Of a stretch of 64,000 nucleotides of DNA, positions 1-11,259 are shown in pieces (positions within the stretch are counted from its first letter, which is position 1; each line of letters begins with the position of its first letter). The notes under the pieces are model-generated. The model was not told the origin of the DNA. It made no database searches and worked only from the letters and a program-made list of their open reading frames with translations. Source of the stretch: Leptodactylus fallax (Eukaryota; Chordata; Amphibia; Anura; Leptodactylidae). The stretch spans positions 4,634,501 through 4,698,500 of the forward strand of contig CAMRHE010000021.1 in assembly GCA_947044405.1 (NCBI GenBank), in the 5' to 3' direction. A program made the translations under genes and the position numbers.

Positions 1-606
1 TATGTTCAGAGGGGTATTACAGAAGAATACCCCTGTGATTAGACTCAGAGGTGTATTACATTATCCCTCTATGTGACAATCAGAAAGCAAAAGTATAGTA
101 TGTTCTCTGATAGATAGAAGAGGGGATAACATGGACAGAAGTCCTTGCTACCCACACCCCTCCTGGGGTCACATCCAGGTTATACACAGACAATGATTAT
201 TTCTCATTGTCTCTGCAGTCTGCAGCTCTGCTCCTTCCTCCTTTACGTAGCTGGCTAAGATGGCTGGAGGGGTGGACACTTTAGAGCCCAATATTTCAGG
301 ATCGGTTAGGGCTATGAAGAGCTTGGATTCATTTTAAACATGAGAGTCTCTTTAAATTGATACTAAGATCATCATTATAGTCCTTACAGATTCGGAGCAA
401 TTTGCTGTTAAAAACGCTGTCGAGAATTGAGATCTGCAGTGGGATCTCAACGCCGATTAGCATTTTCACCAGCGAATTACTCTGGATCTGTAAGGACTAT
501 AATGATGATCTTGGTATCAATTTAAAGACGAGACTCTCCTGTTTAAAATGATCCTCTTTAAAATGGTTCTTCTTCATAGCCCCTAACCAATCCTGAGAAA
601 TCGGCA
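1..606. repeat. Dispersed repeat with 320-bp fold-back end
   Basis: Bases 1-300 are the reverse complement of a copy at about 26590-26945 (shared blocks: the 26941-26880 and 26860-26700 segments around CCCTCTATGTGACAATC and GGGGATAACATGGACAG). The part 284-606 folds back on itself: CTTACAGAT and flanks at 365-398 pair with ATCTGTAAG and flanks at 485-520, and AGGGCTATGAAG (308) pairs with CTTCATAGCC (573). A partial relative is at about 55080-55245. The left end lies outside the window. Probable non-autonomous DNA transposon. Confidence 0.6.
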
Positions 607-1268
607 TTACTAGCAATAAAAGAAAAAAACAACAACAAAAAAAACAACAACACTAATCCTCACCTCTCCTCTCTCCCTTGCTGTCTCTGGTCCGGAGTTT
701 TCAGGGAGCTCCGCAGCTCCTGGGCAAGGAGGGGATAAATGATGAAGCAGGCTCCCTGCTTCATCATTGATGTCGATGACCTGGAGCTGGGCAGCCCAGA
801 ATGGGGACAGCATAGGCAGAGCTGTCCCGTTGTCCCAACGGGGCCCCCTCTAACATAGGGCCCGGTGCAAGTGCACTGTTGGACCTATGTTTATAGCGGC
901 CCTGCCTATAGCAATTCCCCATATATGCCAGCATTGCCCCTGAGGCACATCATTACTGCAGGGTAGAAAATAGAAGCAGTGTGGGATTGAATTGCCAAGT
1001 GTAGGAGGTTGTTTTATGTGTTAATCCATTCTCTGCCCTTTGTCACATTTTGTAAATCCTGGACAACCCCCTTTAAGTGTTTCTGGGACAGCCATTATAA
1101 GTTGATATGACCGCTATGAAAAACTATTAATAGGTTGCAAAGTTCCAAAATGTCACCTAAAATAAGACAAAAGATTAAAGAAAAATAAGCAGATAGCAAA
1201 TACAGATAAAGTCCTTAAATATGCAAGTCAAAAAAGCTACTGGACCCTGAAAATCACTTCTTATATTT

Positions 1269-1790
1269 AAAGGGAGTCTATCATTTGATTTAGCCAAATT
1301 TCCCTAACGGCATGTTGGAATAGCCTTTAGAAAGGCTATTCTAGCCCTAACTTTCATCTGTTCTTCAACACCGTTTTTGAATAAAAGATTTTATTCTCAT
1401 ATGCAAATTCTGTGCACGGAGCACAGGGAGCGTTCCCCCTATGCTCCGAGCACAGCACTGTTGTCCCCAGTATTCCGCCCCCTCCTGCTGTTACATGACC
1501 CTTCATGTGAAGGCACCCTCCTCTTCTCATTCTTCATTGCGTCAGCAGCAGAAATCCGTAGTACAGTGCATGCAAATCCCACGCATGTGCTGTACTCTAG
1601 GGCTGAGGCCTGAAGCGAAAGAATAAGAAGAGGAGGACGCCTTCACATGAATTTGCATATAAGAATAAAGTCTTTTATTTAAAAAACAGTGCTGAAGAAC
1701 AGATAAAGAAAGGTAGGGCTAGAATAGCCTTTCTAAAGGCTATTCCAACATGTCAATAGGGAAATTTGGCTAAATCAAATGATAAAATCT
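1269..1790. repeat. Fold-back element with about 130-bp arms
   Basis: AAAGGGAGTCTATCATTTG and the following 110 bases reappear inverted at about 1650-1790 (TAGAATAGCCTTTCTAAAGG pairs with its mate near 1325). The 240-base centre includes two overlapping short open frames that are not genes. Fold-back structure without visible coding capacity suggests a MITE. Confidence 0.6.
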
Positions 1791-2068
1791 CTTTATGATT
1801 GCAGCTTCTTTAAGATCCTACGCACTATATACAGGTGCGTCTCAATAAATAAGTTTATTTCTTTCAGTAATTAAATTAAAAAAGTTACCTCCTACATTTT
1901 CTAGATTCTTTACACACAGAGTGTTCTATTTCAAGTGTTTTATTTCTGTAAATGTTGATTATTGATTACAGGTAATGAAAACCCAAATCTAAGAAAATGT
2001 GAATATTGTAAAAAAGTTCAGTATTGTAAATTCAGTGTGTCACCTGCCAAGGTTTCCTAAGCCTTTAA

Positions 2069-4841
2069 AGTGTTAGGGTCGTGACCGACCCGTTTTAGGT
2101 TTTAAATACATACAAATTCTACATACATTTGTTTATTGCATCAAGACTTTTTGACTTTTTCAGGAACTTATTTTTAAACAAAATACAATAAAATAAAACT
2201 ATTTTACTAAATTGTAAAATGCTCTTATTAAAATTATAACATTTGTGTTGTTGGGGTCAATTTCGACCCAGGTCTAATATAAGAGTAAAAAAACAATAAT
2301 AAGTCCCAAAACTGAACTCATAAACACAATATAAACCAACAGCCCACAGCCAGCTCTACCTCCAACAACTTGAGTTAGGGACATGTCCAGGCATGTATGG
2401 CCAAATCAGCTTACAGTTGGTACTTTGCAGAGTATACATCTTCAGTTTACACCATGCAACAATGAGGAGAAGATTAAATGCAAGCCAAATTCTGGATTAT
2501 ATCTTGCATGATAATGAATCAGAGGACACACAGCAGCAAACTGATACAGATGAACAGGTTTCTGAGGAGGAAGATGATGTGGAGTATCAACCGGAAGACA
2601 CAGACAGTTCTGATCAGTCTGATGAGGAGGTCACCGGTGCTGAAGCTGCTCCCGCTGAAAGATTCAAATCCAAAAGTGGCAAGATCATTTGGAGCTCAGT
2701 ACCTCCAGATGTACATGGCAGGGTAGATGCTGCAAATGTCATAAAAATGACCCCTGGGATCACAAGGTTTGCTGTGACAAGAGTAAGTGACATCAAGACA
2801 TGTTTTGATCTGTTTATGCCATTGTCAATAAAAAAAAGTCATTATTGCTATGACAAACCTTGAAGGAAAAAAAAGTCCACGGCAACATGTGGAATGACCT
2901 TCATGATGATGACCTGGATGCCTACATTGGTGTTCTTCTCCTTGCTGGAGTGTACAAATCCTGCAATGAGGCCACTGATAGTCTCTGGGACGCATCGACA
3001 GGCAGGAATATTTTCCGGGCAACAATGTCACTTCAAAAGTTTCAAATGATATCAAGAGTCCTCAGATTTGACAACAGAGACACCAGAACAAAATCTGACA
3101 AACTTGCTCCCATCAGGGATGTTTGGGAGAAATGGGCGCAGCTCCTTCCACTGATGTTCAACCCAGGGCCAGAGGTGACAGTAGACGAACGTTTTCTCCC
3201 TTTCCGCGGCAATTCATGCCAAGTAAGCCAGGCAAATACGGCATAAAAATCTGGGCAGCCTGTGATGCAAAAACTAGCTATGCATGGAATCTACAGATTT
3301 ACACAGGCAAGTCTGCAAGCGGTATCCCTGAAAAATACCAAGGAAAACGTGTAGTCCTCGATATGACTACTGGACTGCAGGGTCACAACATTACTTGTGA
3401 CAATTTTTTTACCAGCTATGACCTTGGACAAGAACTTCTCAGGAGGAAAATCACCATGGTGGGCACAGTGAAAAAAAAACAAACCTGAGCTGCCCGCTGA
3501 ATTGTTGCAGATGAAGGACAGGGCTCCACTTTCCTCAAAGTTTGTTTTTACAGACACCCACCACTGCTGTTTCATACTGCCCCAAAAAACGACGGAATGT
3601 GGTACTGATGTCCACATTTCACAAAGATGCAGCTGTGTCATCAGGAAGTGACAAAAAGCCCAGAATCATCCTGGACTATAACAAAAACAAAGGAGGAGTG
3701 GACAACCTGGACAAGCTGACTGCCACCTACACTTGCCAGCGAATGACTAGGAGATGGCCAATGGTTGTATTTTCCAACATCCTTGATGTGTCAGCATACA
3801 ATGCATTTGTGTTGTGGACCCACATTCACCAAGGATGGAATTCAAAGAAAAAAAACAAGCGGAGGATGTTTCTTGAGGAACTAGGAAGATCCCTTGTCAA
3901 GGCGCACATTGACCAAAGGGAACGGGTGCCCCGAGACCCAGCCGCTGCAGCCTTGGTCCGACAACTCCAGAGCTCAACAAGTGCTTCGCCAACACCCACA
4001 GCAACACAAAGAGCATCATCACCAGCATCCTCCTCAACCAGCCCTGCCTCAACATCAACCACAACAGCCACAACCCCAGTGAGACCACCTGATTCTAAAA
4101 GAAAGAGGTGTCAGGTCTGCCCTAGCAATAAGGACAGAAAGACAAACACATCGTGCTTCACCTGCAAAAAATATCTCTGCAAAGAACACACAAAAAGTGT
4201 CACTTTTTGCCACACATGCATCTAAATACTAATGCATCTAAAAACTAGTACTTGATTTCTGTTGATTTGATTTGCTTGATTGATTGTTGTTTGTTTGTTT
4301 GACCTAGAAAAGCTACTTTTTATTATTATTGCTATTAATGTTAATATAATTTTCATCTTTTATTTGTATTAAAGTTCTATAAAAAAAAAAATCTGTTTTT
4401 TGCCTTTTTCATAAAGTAGTTAGATATGGGTCAAAATTGACCCGTAACACCATAGATGTTACTAGAGTTAATAATATAAAATATATATATATGTATATTT
4501 TTTTTACATTTAAGAAATGTGTTCTAAAACCCTTCAGTAATAGTCAGGTAATATAACAAACTTTTTTAAGTTTATATTATTCTCTTGAGGTTCATTTGAC
4601 AATATTTTTATATTGAAAATGAAGGGTATGCTCTCAAATGAAAGGCCCAGGGGGCCACAACAAAAATATTAAAATCAATCCTTCCATGGATGTGAAACCC
4701 TAACAAGGTAACTAAGAGGTAAGAAACAAATCGGATCATAAATAATTGTTTTTAGGGTATCCTAGGGGTGATTTAAGACACGGGTCAAAACCGACCCGTT
4801 AACATAAGAAAGAGTAACATAAAGCTAACACTAGAGGAAGG
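2069..4841 (+). mobile_element. Decayed piggyBac-family transposon
   Basis: A 2.77-kb insertion flanked by TTAA (2065-2068 and 4842-4845), the target duplication of piggyBac elements. The empty site is visible in the related MITE at about 14576. Terminal sequences share AGTGTTAG (left) and its inverted mate CTAACACT (right), and four 17-bp quasi-palindromes of the form GGGTC-n7-GACCC lie near the ends. It carries a broken piggyBac transposase at 2462-4225. Confidence 0.9.
2462..4225 (+). pseudogene. piggyBac transposase (DDE_Tnp_1_7) pseudogene
   Basis: Starting at ATG 2462, an acidic N-terminal region (SEDTQQQTDTDEQVSEEEDD) is followed by the piggyBac core, spread over changing frames: 2462 to about 2860, 2860-3230, about 3220-3485, a short stretch, then 3542-4225. 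The three catalytic aspartates are visible: VDER (3184-3186), TCDNFF (3399-3401) and GGVDNLD (3701-3703). The C-terminus ends with the Cys-rich domain, CQVC-n-SCFTCKKYLCKEHTKSVTFC-HTC, usual for the family. At least three frame changes make it non-functional as read. Product would be a cut-and-paste transposase inserting at TTAA. Confidence 0.9.
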
Positions 4842-5310
4842 TTAAATGGTCCCTCAGTCTGGTTCAGTAGGACTCACAATCATGGAAGACTGCTGATTAT
4901 GAATTGTATTACTGAAATGAATTAGCGTTTCAAAAATATTCTAATTTATCGAGATGCACCTGTACAAGTATATATAACTAGCGATCCATCTAGTCTTTGA
5001 AGTATCTCTAGGGTGGGGTTGCGCTATCTACATACATTCACTAGATAAGTGCTGATTATTACACAAAGACTTGTTATCCAGATATGCATTCTATATTCAT
5101 ATACCTGTTTCCTACTCAATATTGAAAGCCATTTTCTATATTAATCTATAATCCATCTTTCAACAACTACCCCAAATCATACTGAGAGCTATATACACAA
5201 AAGTGTTTACTGCATATACAGCCAAAACACCCACATTGGGAGTAAAAAACTCTTACCCTTAAAGAAAACCAACTGTTATCCTATTTTGATCATTATTATT
5301 ATTCTTACTT

Positions 5311-5730
5311 AGGGTGGGTTCACACCTGCGCTTGGTGTCCGTCCGTCGCCAATCCAGTGAAAATCTCGGCGAACTGGATTGGCGTCGGATACAGACCGGT
5401 CAGCGGCGCATTGGTTAAAAACCCATTCATTTGAATGGGTTTTTAAAGCAGTGCGCGGGTGTGCGCTTACACCCTCTGCGCTGCGAATCCTTTTTTTTTT
5501 CGTCGGAAACAAAGTCGGACATGCAGGACTTTGTGTCCGCCGAAAAAAAAGGATTCGCAGCGCAGAGGGTGTAAGCGCACACCCGCGCACTGCTTTAAAA
5601 ACCCATTCAAATGAATGGGTTTTTAACCAATGCGCCGCTGACCGGTCTGTATCCGACGCCAATCCAGTTCGCCGAGATTTTCACTGGATTGGCGACGGAC
5701 GGACAGCAAGCGCAGGTGTGAACCCACCCT
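5311..5730. mobile_element. 420-bp near-perfect palindromic MITE
   Basis: The whole element folds on itself around about 5520: AGGGTGGGTTCACACCTGCG at the left end has its inverted copy at the right end, and the arms stay complementary for about 190 bases. The two strands therefore encode the same 40-residue peptide, which is not a gene. TTA lies outside the GGGTGGG end on the left and after CCCACCC on the right, compatible with a 3-bp TWA duplication of PIF/Harbinger type, though AT richness makes that weak. Related GGTTCACAC ends recur at 13772, 19085, 33498, 46750 and 59686. Confidence 0.75.
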
Positions 5731-7401
5731 TACCGGTATAGATCATATTCTGTAATGCTATACAGATACGGTCATCACTGTCCCCAGTAGAGCTCACAAT
5801 CTAAGACTTCTATCAGTATGTTTTTGTAGTGTGAACAAAAAACCACGAGGCATCGATTTGGGTAAACTGGGGTTTGCCATAACTTTATTAATTTAACAAC
5901 AACTGCCCATGTTCTGACTCAATAGCTTGGCTGCAAATGTGAGGTTGTGAGAGTGTCCTGTAGTCTCTATGCTAACCAGCAATTTACACCAAGAAATATT
6001 TATCAGATAGTGTTCAACTCAACTGCGGAGGCATAGATAAGATTCCAGATGCTTTAATCCAGGTAAATCTTGTAAAACCTCATACAGCAGTAGGTGAAAA
6101 ATGATGATGAATTACCAGGAGCTGAGCAGACATGTTGCTTACAAAGACGTGAAACTAAACAGAAAGAGAGGGGAGGAGCAACAGCATCACAGCTAAGGAT
6201 ACAGAGAGAGAAAAGTGACAAACTACAAAGACAAACACAGTATCACAGATACATGTCAGTGAATTAAACCAAATCCTGGGACATGACAGCCCATGCCCCT
6301 TATAACCTTTAATAATGGCTCAAGATGCATGTTCTGCCATCCGAACGCTGCCACTGTCTGCAGCTATGCCTTGTGCCACTACTCCTCACACCAGCATGCT
6401 CTGAAGCACACTTTACTGCTTTCTCTCTGCCTGGATCCTTACTTTCGGCACATACTGCATGTCCACATGTATACTCTACAATTGCATTTATTTATCTTGG
6501 TACCTCTCCCACTGAAGAAAGTGATAAATCACCGAAATATCTGGGAAAGACTTAACCAAGTTGTTCAAATTTATATGCCGAATACTGCATGACTATTATT
6601 ATATATTTCTGCATGAATGAGGGTACTGATGTTTCCAATGGTGAAACACCAATAAATTAGATCTTCACTTTGCAATCACAAATTGGAGTACTTGGATTTC
6701 TCTTTACATTGATTATGGCTCTGACAAGCCATCCACAACAGCACCCCATCTACAATACGAAGCAGCACTGGCAGCCAGTGGACGTGTGGACCTTTACAGT
6801 AAACCTCATTTTTTCCAGGCAAGGACATACTGCCCAAATGCTGTGACATTTAAGTAATGGGGTACTGTCCAATGGTCGACACGTAGACTGTCCCAATCAC
6901 TTCAGTAAATAGAACAAACTTTTTCAAAAACTTGGGGGTGGGAGGGGGTGTCTGTTCTTCTCTACCAGGTCTGAAGAGATTTGACTGTTAACCAGTGTTT
7001 CTCTGTAGCTACTTTAAGTCCTCCTCTTTAAATGTTAACACCACGTTTTTCCCCCATTAGTTCGTCCTCTTCCAAAATGAACTCCTCTTCCTGCAGTCTG
7101 TAGCCATCTTGTTATTCACTTCATTTGCTTTTTAACACTGATGTGCCCTATCAATTTTCTGCACCAAGGCCCCATAAACTGATGAGATGATTTCTAGAGT
7201 GCTGTTGTCCTTTATCTGTCCCAGGCACAACCTTTACAATGCAGATACTGAATGACTAGCCCAATAAAAAGTTCACTCCATAATAACTTTGTAGCCACTT
7301 CTTCAGGGCTATTCCTATGATCAAGAGACTTTGGTTAGGGTCTTGAAACAAAGCAATTGTGCTCCCAATAAGGTAAGGTTGAGTGCCACTGTAATAGAAC
7401 A
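5731..7401. other. Intergenic stretch without recognised gene
   Basis: AT-rich sequence with only short open frames (largest 99 codons at 6293) lacking any family motif. I see no splice-consistent exon or known repeat end here. Confidence 0.4.
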
Positions 7402-8033
7402 CATTGGGGAACATTTATCAATCCAAGTCCGACACTTTTCTATCTACATTTGTGCCAAAATTCATAGTGCACGGCATGTACCACATATATTTATGAACAG
7501 TGTGCACCAGAAAAAAAAAAGAAAAATACAAGCTCGACACTTTTGAAAAATGTGCACCAGAATGGGCGAGGTTTAGAAGTGCCTCACTTTACGACATATT
7601 TATGAAACAGAAAAGAACAAATATAGTACAGATTTCCTGTGCAAAATAGACCGAGTTTAAAATGGTGTAATGAATTTACGACAATTTACTTCCTGTTGTT
7701 CCAATAATTCCTGCTGTGGGCCACATATTCGTCCCAATAAGTGAGAGATGATTTGTGTCTGCATATATTATGCCAAGAATTGTAGGGTCCTTGATGCGTG
7801 TGCCTAATATTTGTTCCTTACAGCCTGCAAGTTAAGATTTTTGTCCACAGATTTTGTCTACATGTTTTGCGCCAAATATTTATCTCATGGAGAGACAGAA
7901 TTTTGGAGCTTCTAGAAACACTCCATATTTATGAAGGTCTGTATGACAGATTCCTAAATATGTCTAAAACTATGAATGGGATTCGCAGTTTAAGACAATG
8001 CAAAAATAGACAGTATTGATAGATATGCCCCAT
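7402..8033. repeat. Possible MITE with GGGG-CATATTTATC type ends
   Basis: The left end ATTGGGGAACATTTATCAATC and the right end GATAGATATGCCCCATTAT are imperfect inverted mates. The inside repeats the motif ACATATTTATGAA and related T-rich words. No coding capacity. Boundaries are approximate. Confidence 0.35.
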
Positions 8034-8853
8034 TATCTACAGGGCAGTCCTTTTCAGTGGGCAGCAATTCAGCAGTGGCCCATGTTTCAATAAAATTATT
8101 TTTCGAAGAGGATGATCACGTGCCAGAAACTTAAGGATGAGACAGCACTCTTTAGGGCTCTACATAAAGTTGCAGTAGATGTGTGATTATACGGATGTGA
8201 AAGCGATCCTTCTTACACTAGATTCACATTAGCAGACCACTAAAACAGCGGTAACACACAGAGTCCGTCGGACCCCATCGACTATAATGGGGTCCGTCGG
8301 GCATATGTTGTTATAACATTTAAAACGGGCGGAGGAAAAAGTCCTCTGTGCTAGTCACAAAACTTTCAGACATGACCGGCACACAACATGTTCAAGTCAC
8401 TTATGAAATGATGGGCCCAAGACATTTGCCAGTTGTTCTAGGAGTCCAGGAGTCTCTCCTGGCCATTTTGGGACAGTTGACAAGTATGTTTTATATGCAG
8501 TTTTATATACTAGTTGTATAGGTAATGGGACCCTGCTGGGACTCCTGTTTTCACTAATGTCATTCATTTCACCATAAGTCCTACTCTACCTGACTGCTGT
8601 GACTAACATTGCAGTGGAAAGTTCTTTTCTGTTTGTCAGGGTCCTATCCTTGGGAGCCTGCTAGTTTACTTCCCATAGATTTACTGGCCACTCATTCCTG
8701 CCCTACTGCATATATCACAAGGGTTTCCAGTGACCGATTTGTATTCTACCCAAGAGAAACTTTAGGTAAACTTTTTTTTTATATGAGGTCTCCCTGGAAT
8801 ACTGATCCTCCTCAAGGAGAACACTATAATTGCCTCTATAGAGACAAGATATA

Positions 8854-10482
8854 CAGTACAGACTAAAAGTTTGGACACACCTTCTCATTCCAAGAGTTTT
8901 CTGTATTTTCATGACTATAACAATTGTAGATTCACACTGAAGGTATCAAAACTATGAATTAACACATGTGGAATTATATACTTAACAAAAAAGTGTGAAA
9001 CAACTGAAAATATGTCTTATATTCTAGGTTCTTCAAAGTAGCCACATTTTGCTTTGATTACTGCTTTGCACACTCTTGGCATTGTCTTGATGAAATGGTT
9101 TTCACTGAAATGGTTTTCACTTCACAGGTGTGCCCTGTCAGGTTTAATAAGTGGGATTTCTTGCCTTATAAATGGGGTTGGGACCATCAGTTGTGTTGTT
9201 CAGAAGTCAGGTGGATACACAGCTGAATGGAGTGGAGGTGGATAGTCCTACTGAATGGAGTGTTAGAACTTGTATTATGGCAAGAAAAAAGCAGCTAAGT
9301 AAAGAAAAACAAGTGGCCATCATTACTTTAAGAAATGAAGGTCAGTCAGTCCGAAAACTTGGGAAAACTTTGAAAGTGTCCCCAAGTGCAGTGGCCAAAA
9401 CCATCAAGCGCTACAAAGAAACTGGCTCACATGAGGACCGCCCCAGGAAAGGAAGACCAAGAGTCACCTCTGCTGCGGAGGATAAGTTCATCCGAATCAT
9501 CAGCCTCAGAAATCACAGGTTAACAGCAGCTCAGATTAGAGACCAGGTCAATGCCACACAGAGTTCTAGCAGCAGACACATCTCTACAACAACTGTTAAG
9601 AGGAGACTGTGTGCACCAGGCCTTCATGGTAAAATAGCTGCTAGGAAACCACTGCTAAGGACAGGCAACAAGCAGAAGAGACTGGTTTGGGCTAAAGAAC
9701 ACAAGGAATGGACATTAGAAATCTGTGCTTTGGTCTGATGAGTCCAAATTTAAGATCTTTGGTTCCAACCACCGTGTCTTTGTGTGACGCAGAAAAGGTG
9801 AACGAATGGACTCTACATGCCTGGTTCCCACCGTGAAGCATGGAGGAGGAGGTGTGTTGGTGTGGGGGTGCTTTGCTGGTGACACTGTTTGGGATTTATT
9901 CAAAATTGAAGGAATACTGAACCAGCATGGTTACCACAGCATCTTGCAGCGGCATGCTATTCCATCCGGTTTGCGTTTAGTTGGACCATCATTTATTTTT
10001 CAACAGGACAATGACCCCAAACACACCTCCACACTGCGTAAGGGCTATTTGACCAAGAAGGAGAGTGATGGGGTGCTACGCCAGATGACCTGGCCTCCAC
10101 AGTCACCAGATCTGAACCCAATCGAGATGGTTTGGGGTGAGCTGGACCGCAGAGTGAAGGCAAAAGGGCCAACAAGTGCTAAGTATCTCTGGGAACTCCT
10201 TCAAGACTGTTGGAAGACCATTTCAGGTGACTACCTCTTGAAGCTCATCAAGAGAATGCCAAGAGTGTGCAAAGCAGTAATCAAAGCAAAAGGTGGCTAC
10301 TTTGAAGAACCTAGAATATAAGACATATTTTCAGTTGTTTCACACTTTTTTGTTAAGTATATAATTCCACATGTGTTAATTCAGTTTTGATGCCTTCAGT
10401 GTGAATCTACAATTTTTATAGTCATGAAAATACAGAAAACTCTTGGAATGAGAAGGTGTGTCCAAACTTTTGGTCTGTACTG
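8854..10482 (+). mobile_element. Tc1-like transposon, DD38E type (Intruder-like)
   Basis: 1629 bp with inverted ends CAGTACAGACTAAAAGTTTG and (right, inverted) CAGTACAGACCAAAAGTTTG, flanked by TA (8852-8853 and 10483-10484). The inner part of the terminal repeats extends past 100 bases (CACACCTTCTCATTCCAAGA). It holds one broken transposase. The spacing between the second Asp and the Glu is 38 residues, which fits the DD38E group described as Intruder rather than standard DD34E Tc1. Confidence 0.9.
9278..10321 (+). pseudogene. Tc1-like DD38E transposase pseudogene
   Basis: Starts MARKKQLSKEKQVAIITLRN, a paired-like helix-turn-helix region (LGKTLKVSPSAVAKTIKRYK), a GRPR hook (RKGRPRVTS) and a second helix-turn-helix. 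The catalytic part has SDES (about 9738), GGGGVLVWGCF, QQDNDPKH (first Asp catalytic) and SPDLNPIE. Two lesions: a frame change near 9715-9730 just before the first catalytic Asp, and a TGA at 9786-9788 where CGA (Arg) is expected, a typical CpG decay. After these the frame is open to TAA at 10319-10321. Not functional as read. Confidence 0.88.
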
Positions 10483-11259
10483 TAAATACATTCCTCAGAG
10501 ACAAAGTCTTTTTTATAAAAGGCTTGGGGGCATATGGGAAATTCTGTTTACAAAAAAAAAAAAAAAATCATGCCATGTGGACAGGTAATTTTATATGCAC
10601 CCCTTCCTCATTGAATAATATTGGGAGTAACAATGATAAAAACCTGAAGTCTTTGACCCAATAATTATTATTAAAGGGGTTGTCCCTGTTACAAGAGAGG
10701 TTCACAAGTTTATTTCCCCATTGCAAACATCTCAGGATTAAGCCAGTTTTGTAGCAAGCCAGTCAAGCAGGGATGGAGAATGGAACACCATGAAATACAG
10801 TCAGGCACTTGAATATCTCAACTCCATTTAGCTCCGGTTTACCAAAAAATAAATTTCTAATAATGATCAAACTGTTTTTTTTTCCAATATTGATAAACAT
10901 CAGATTCCTGCAGACAGTGGCGTAACTAAAGTTTTGTGGGACCCGGTGCAAACTTTTGTCCTGGGCCCCCTACCCCCTCCCTAGAGTGAATTCTTAATAG
11001 TGACGGTTATGGGTGCTGCAGCGATATCTCAGATACTTGAAAGGGATACAGCTTTACCCACAACTGCAGTTATCAAGAATATGGTGCGTGAGCAGCACAG
11101 TGCCTGGCATTTAAACAATACTGGGACAGTATAATATGCTCCACAGTGGCCTCCACACAGTATAATATGCTCCACAGTGGCCCACACACAGTATTATATA
11201 CTTCATAGTGGTCCCCACATAGTATCATATGCTCCACAGAAACCCCACACAGTATCATA

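Larger units (their letters stand above)
1832..4962. mobile_element. Tc1/mariner-like MITE, split by a piggyBac insertion
   Basis: The ends CAGGTGCGTCTCAATAAA and its inverted mate ending GAGATGCACCTG are flanked by TA on both sides, the mark of Tc1/mariner insertion. An unbroken relative of about 356 bp is at 14331-14686. The present copy is interrupted at a TTAA by the element at 2069-4841; joining 1832-2068 with the part after the second TTAA restores the order seen in the intact copy. No transposase of its own. Confidence 0.8.

Noticed and set aside
5309..5741. Two 117-120 codon open frames on opposite strands
   Set aside because: They are the mirror readings of the 420-bp palindrome, with identical peptides, so not genes.
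11095..11259. Regular 30-bp units that might suggest a CRISPR array
   Set aside because: Units are contiguous without unique spacers, in a vertebrate repeat context. A minisatellite.
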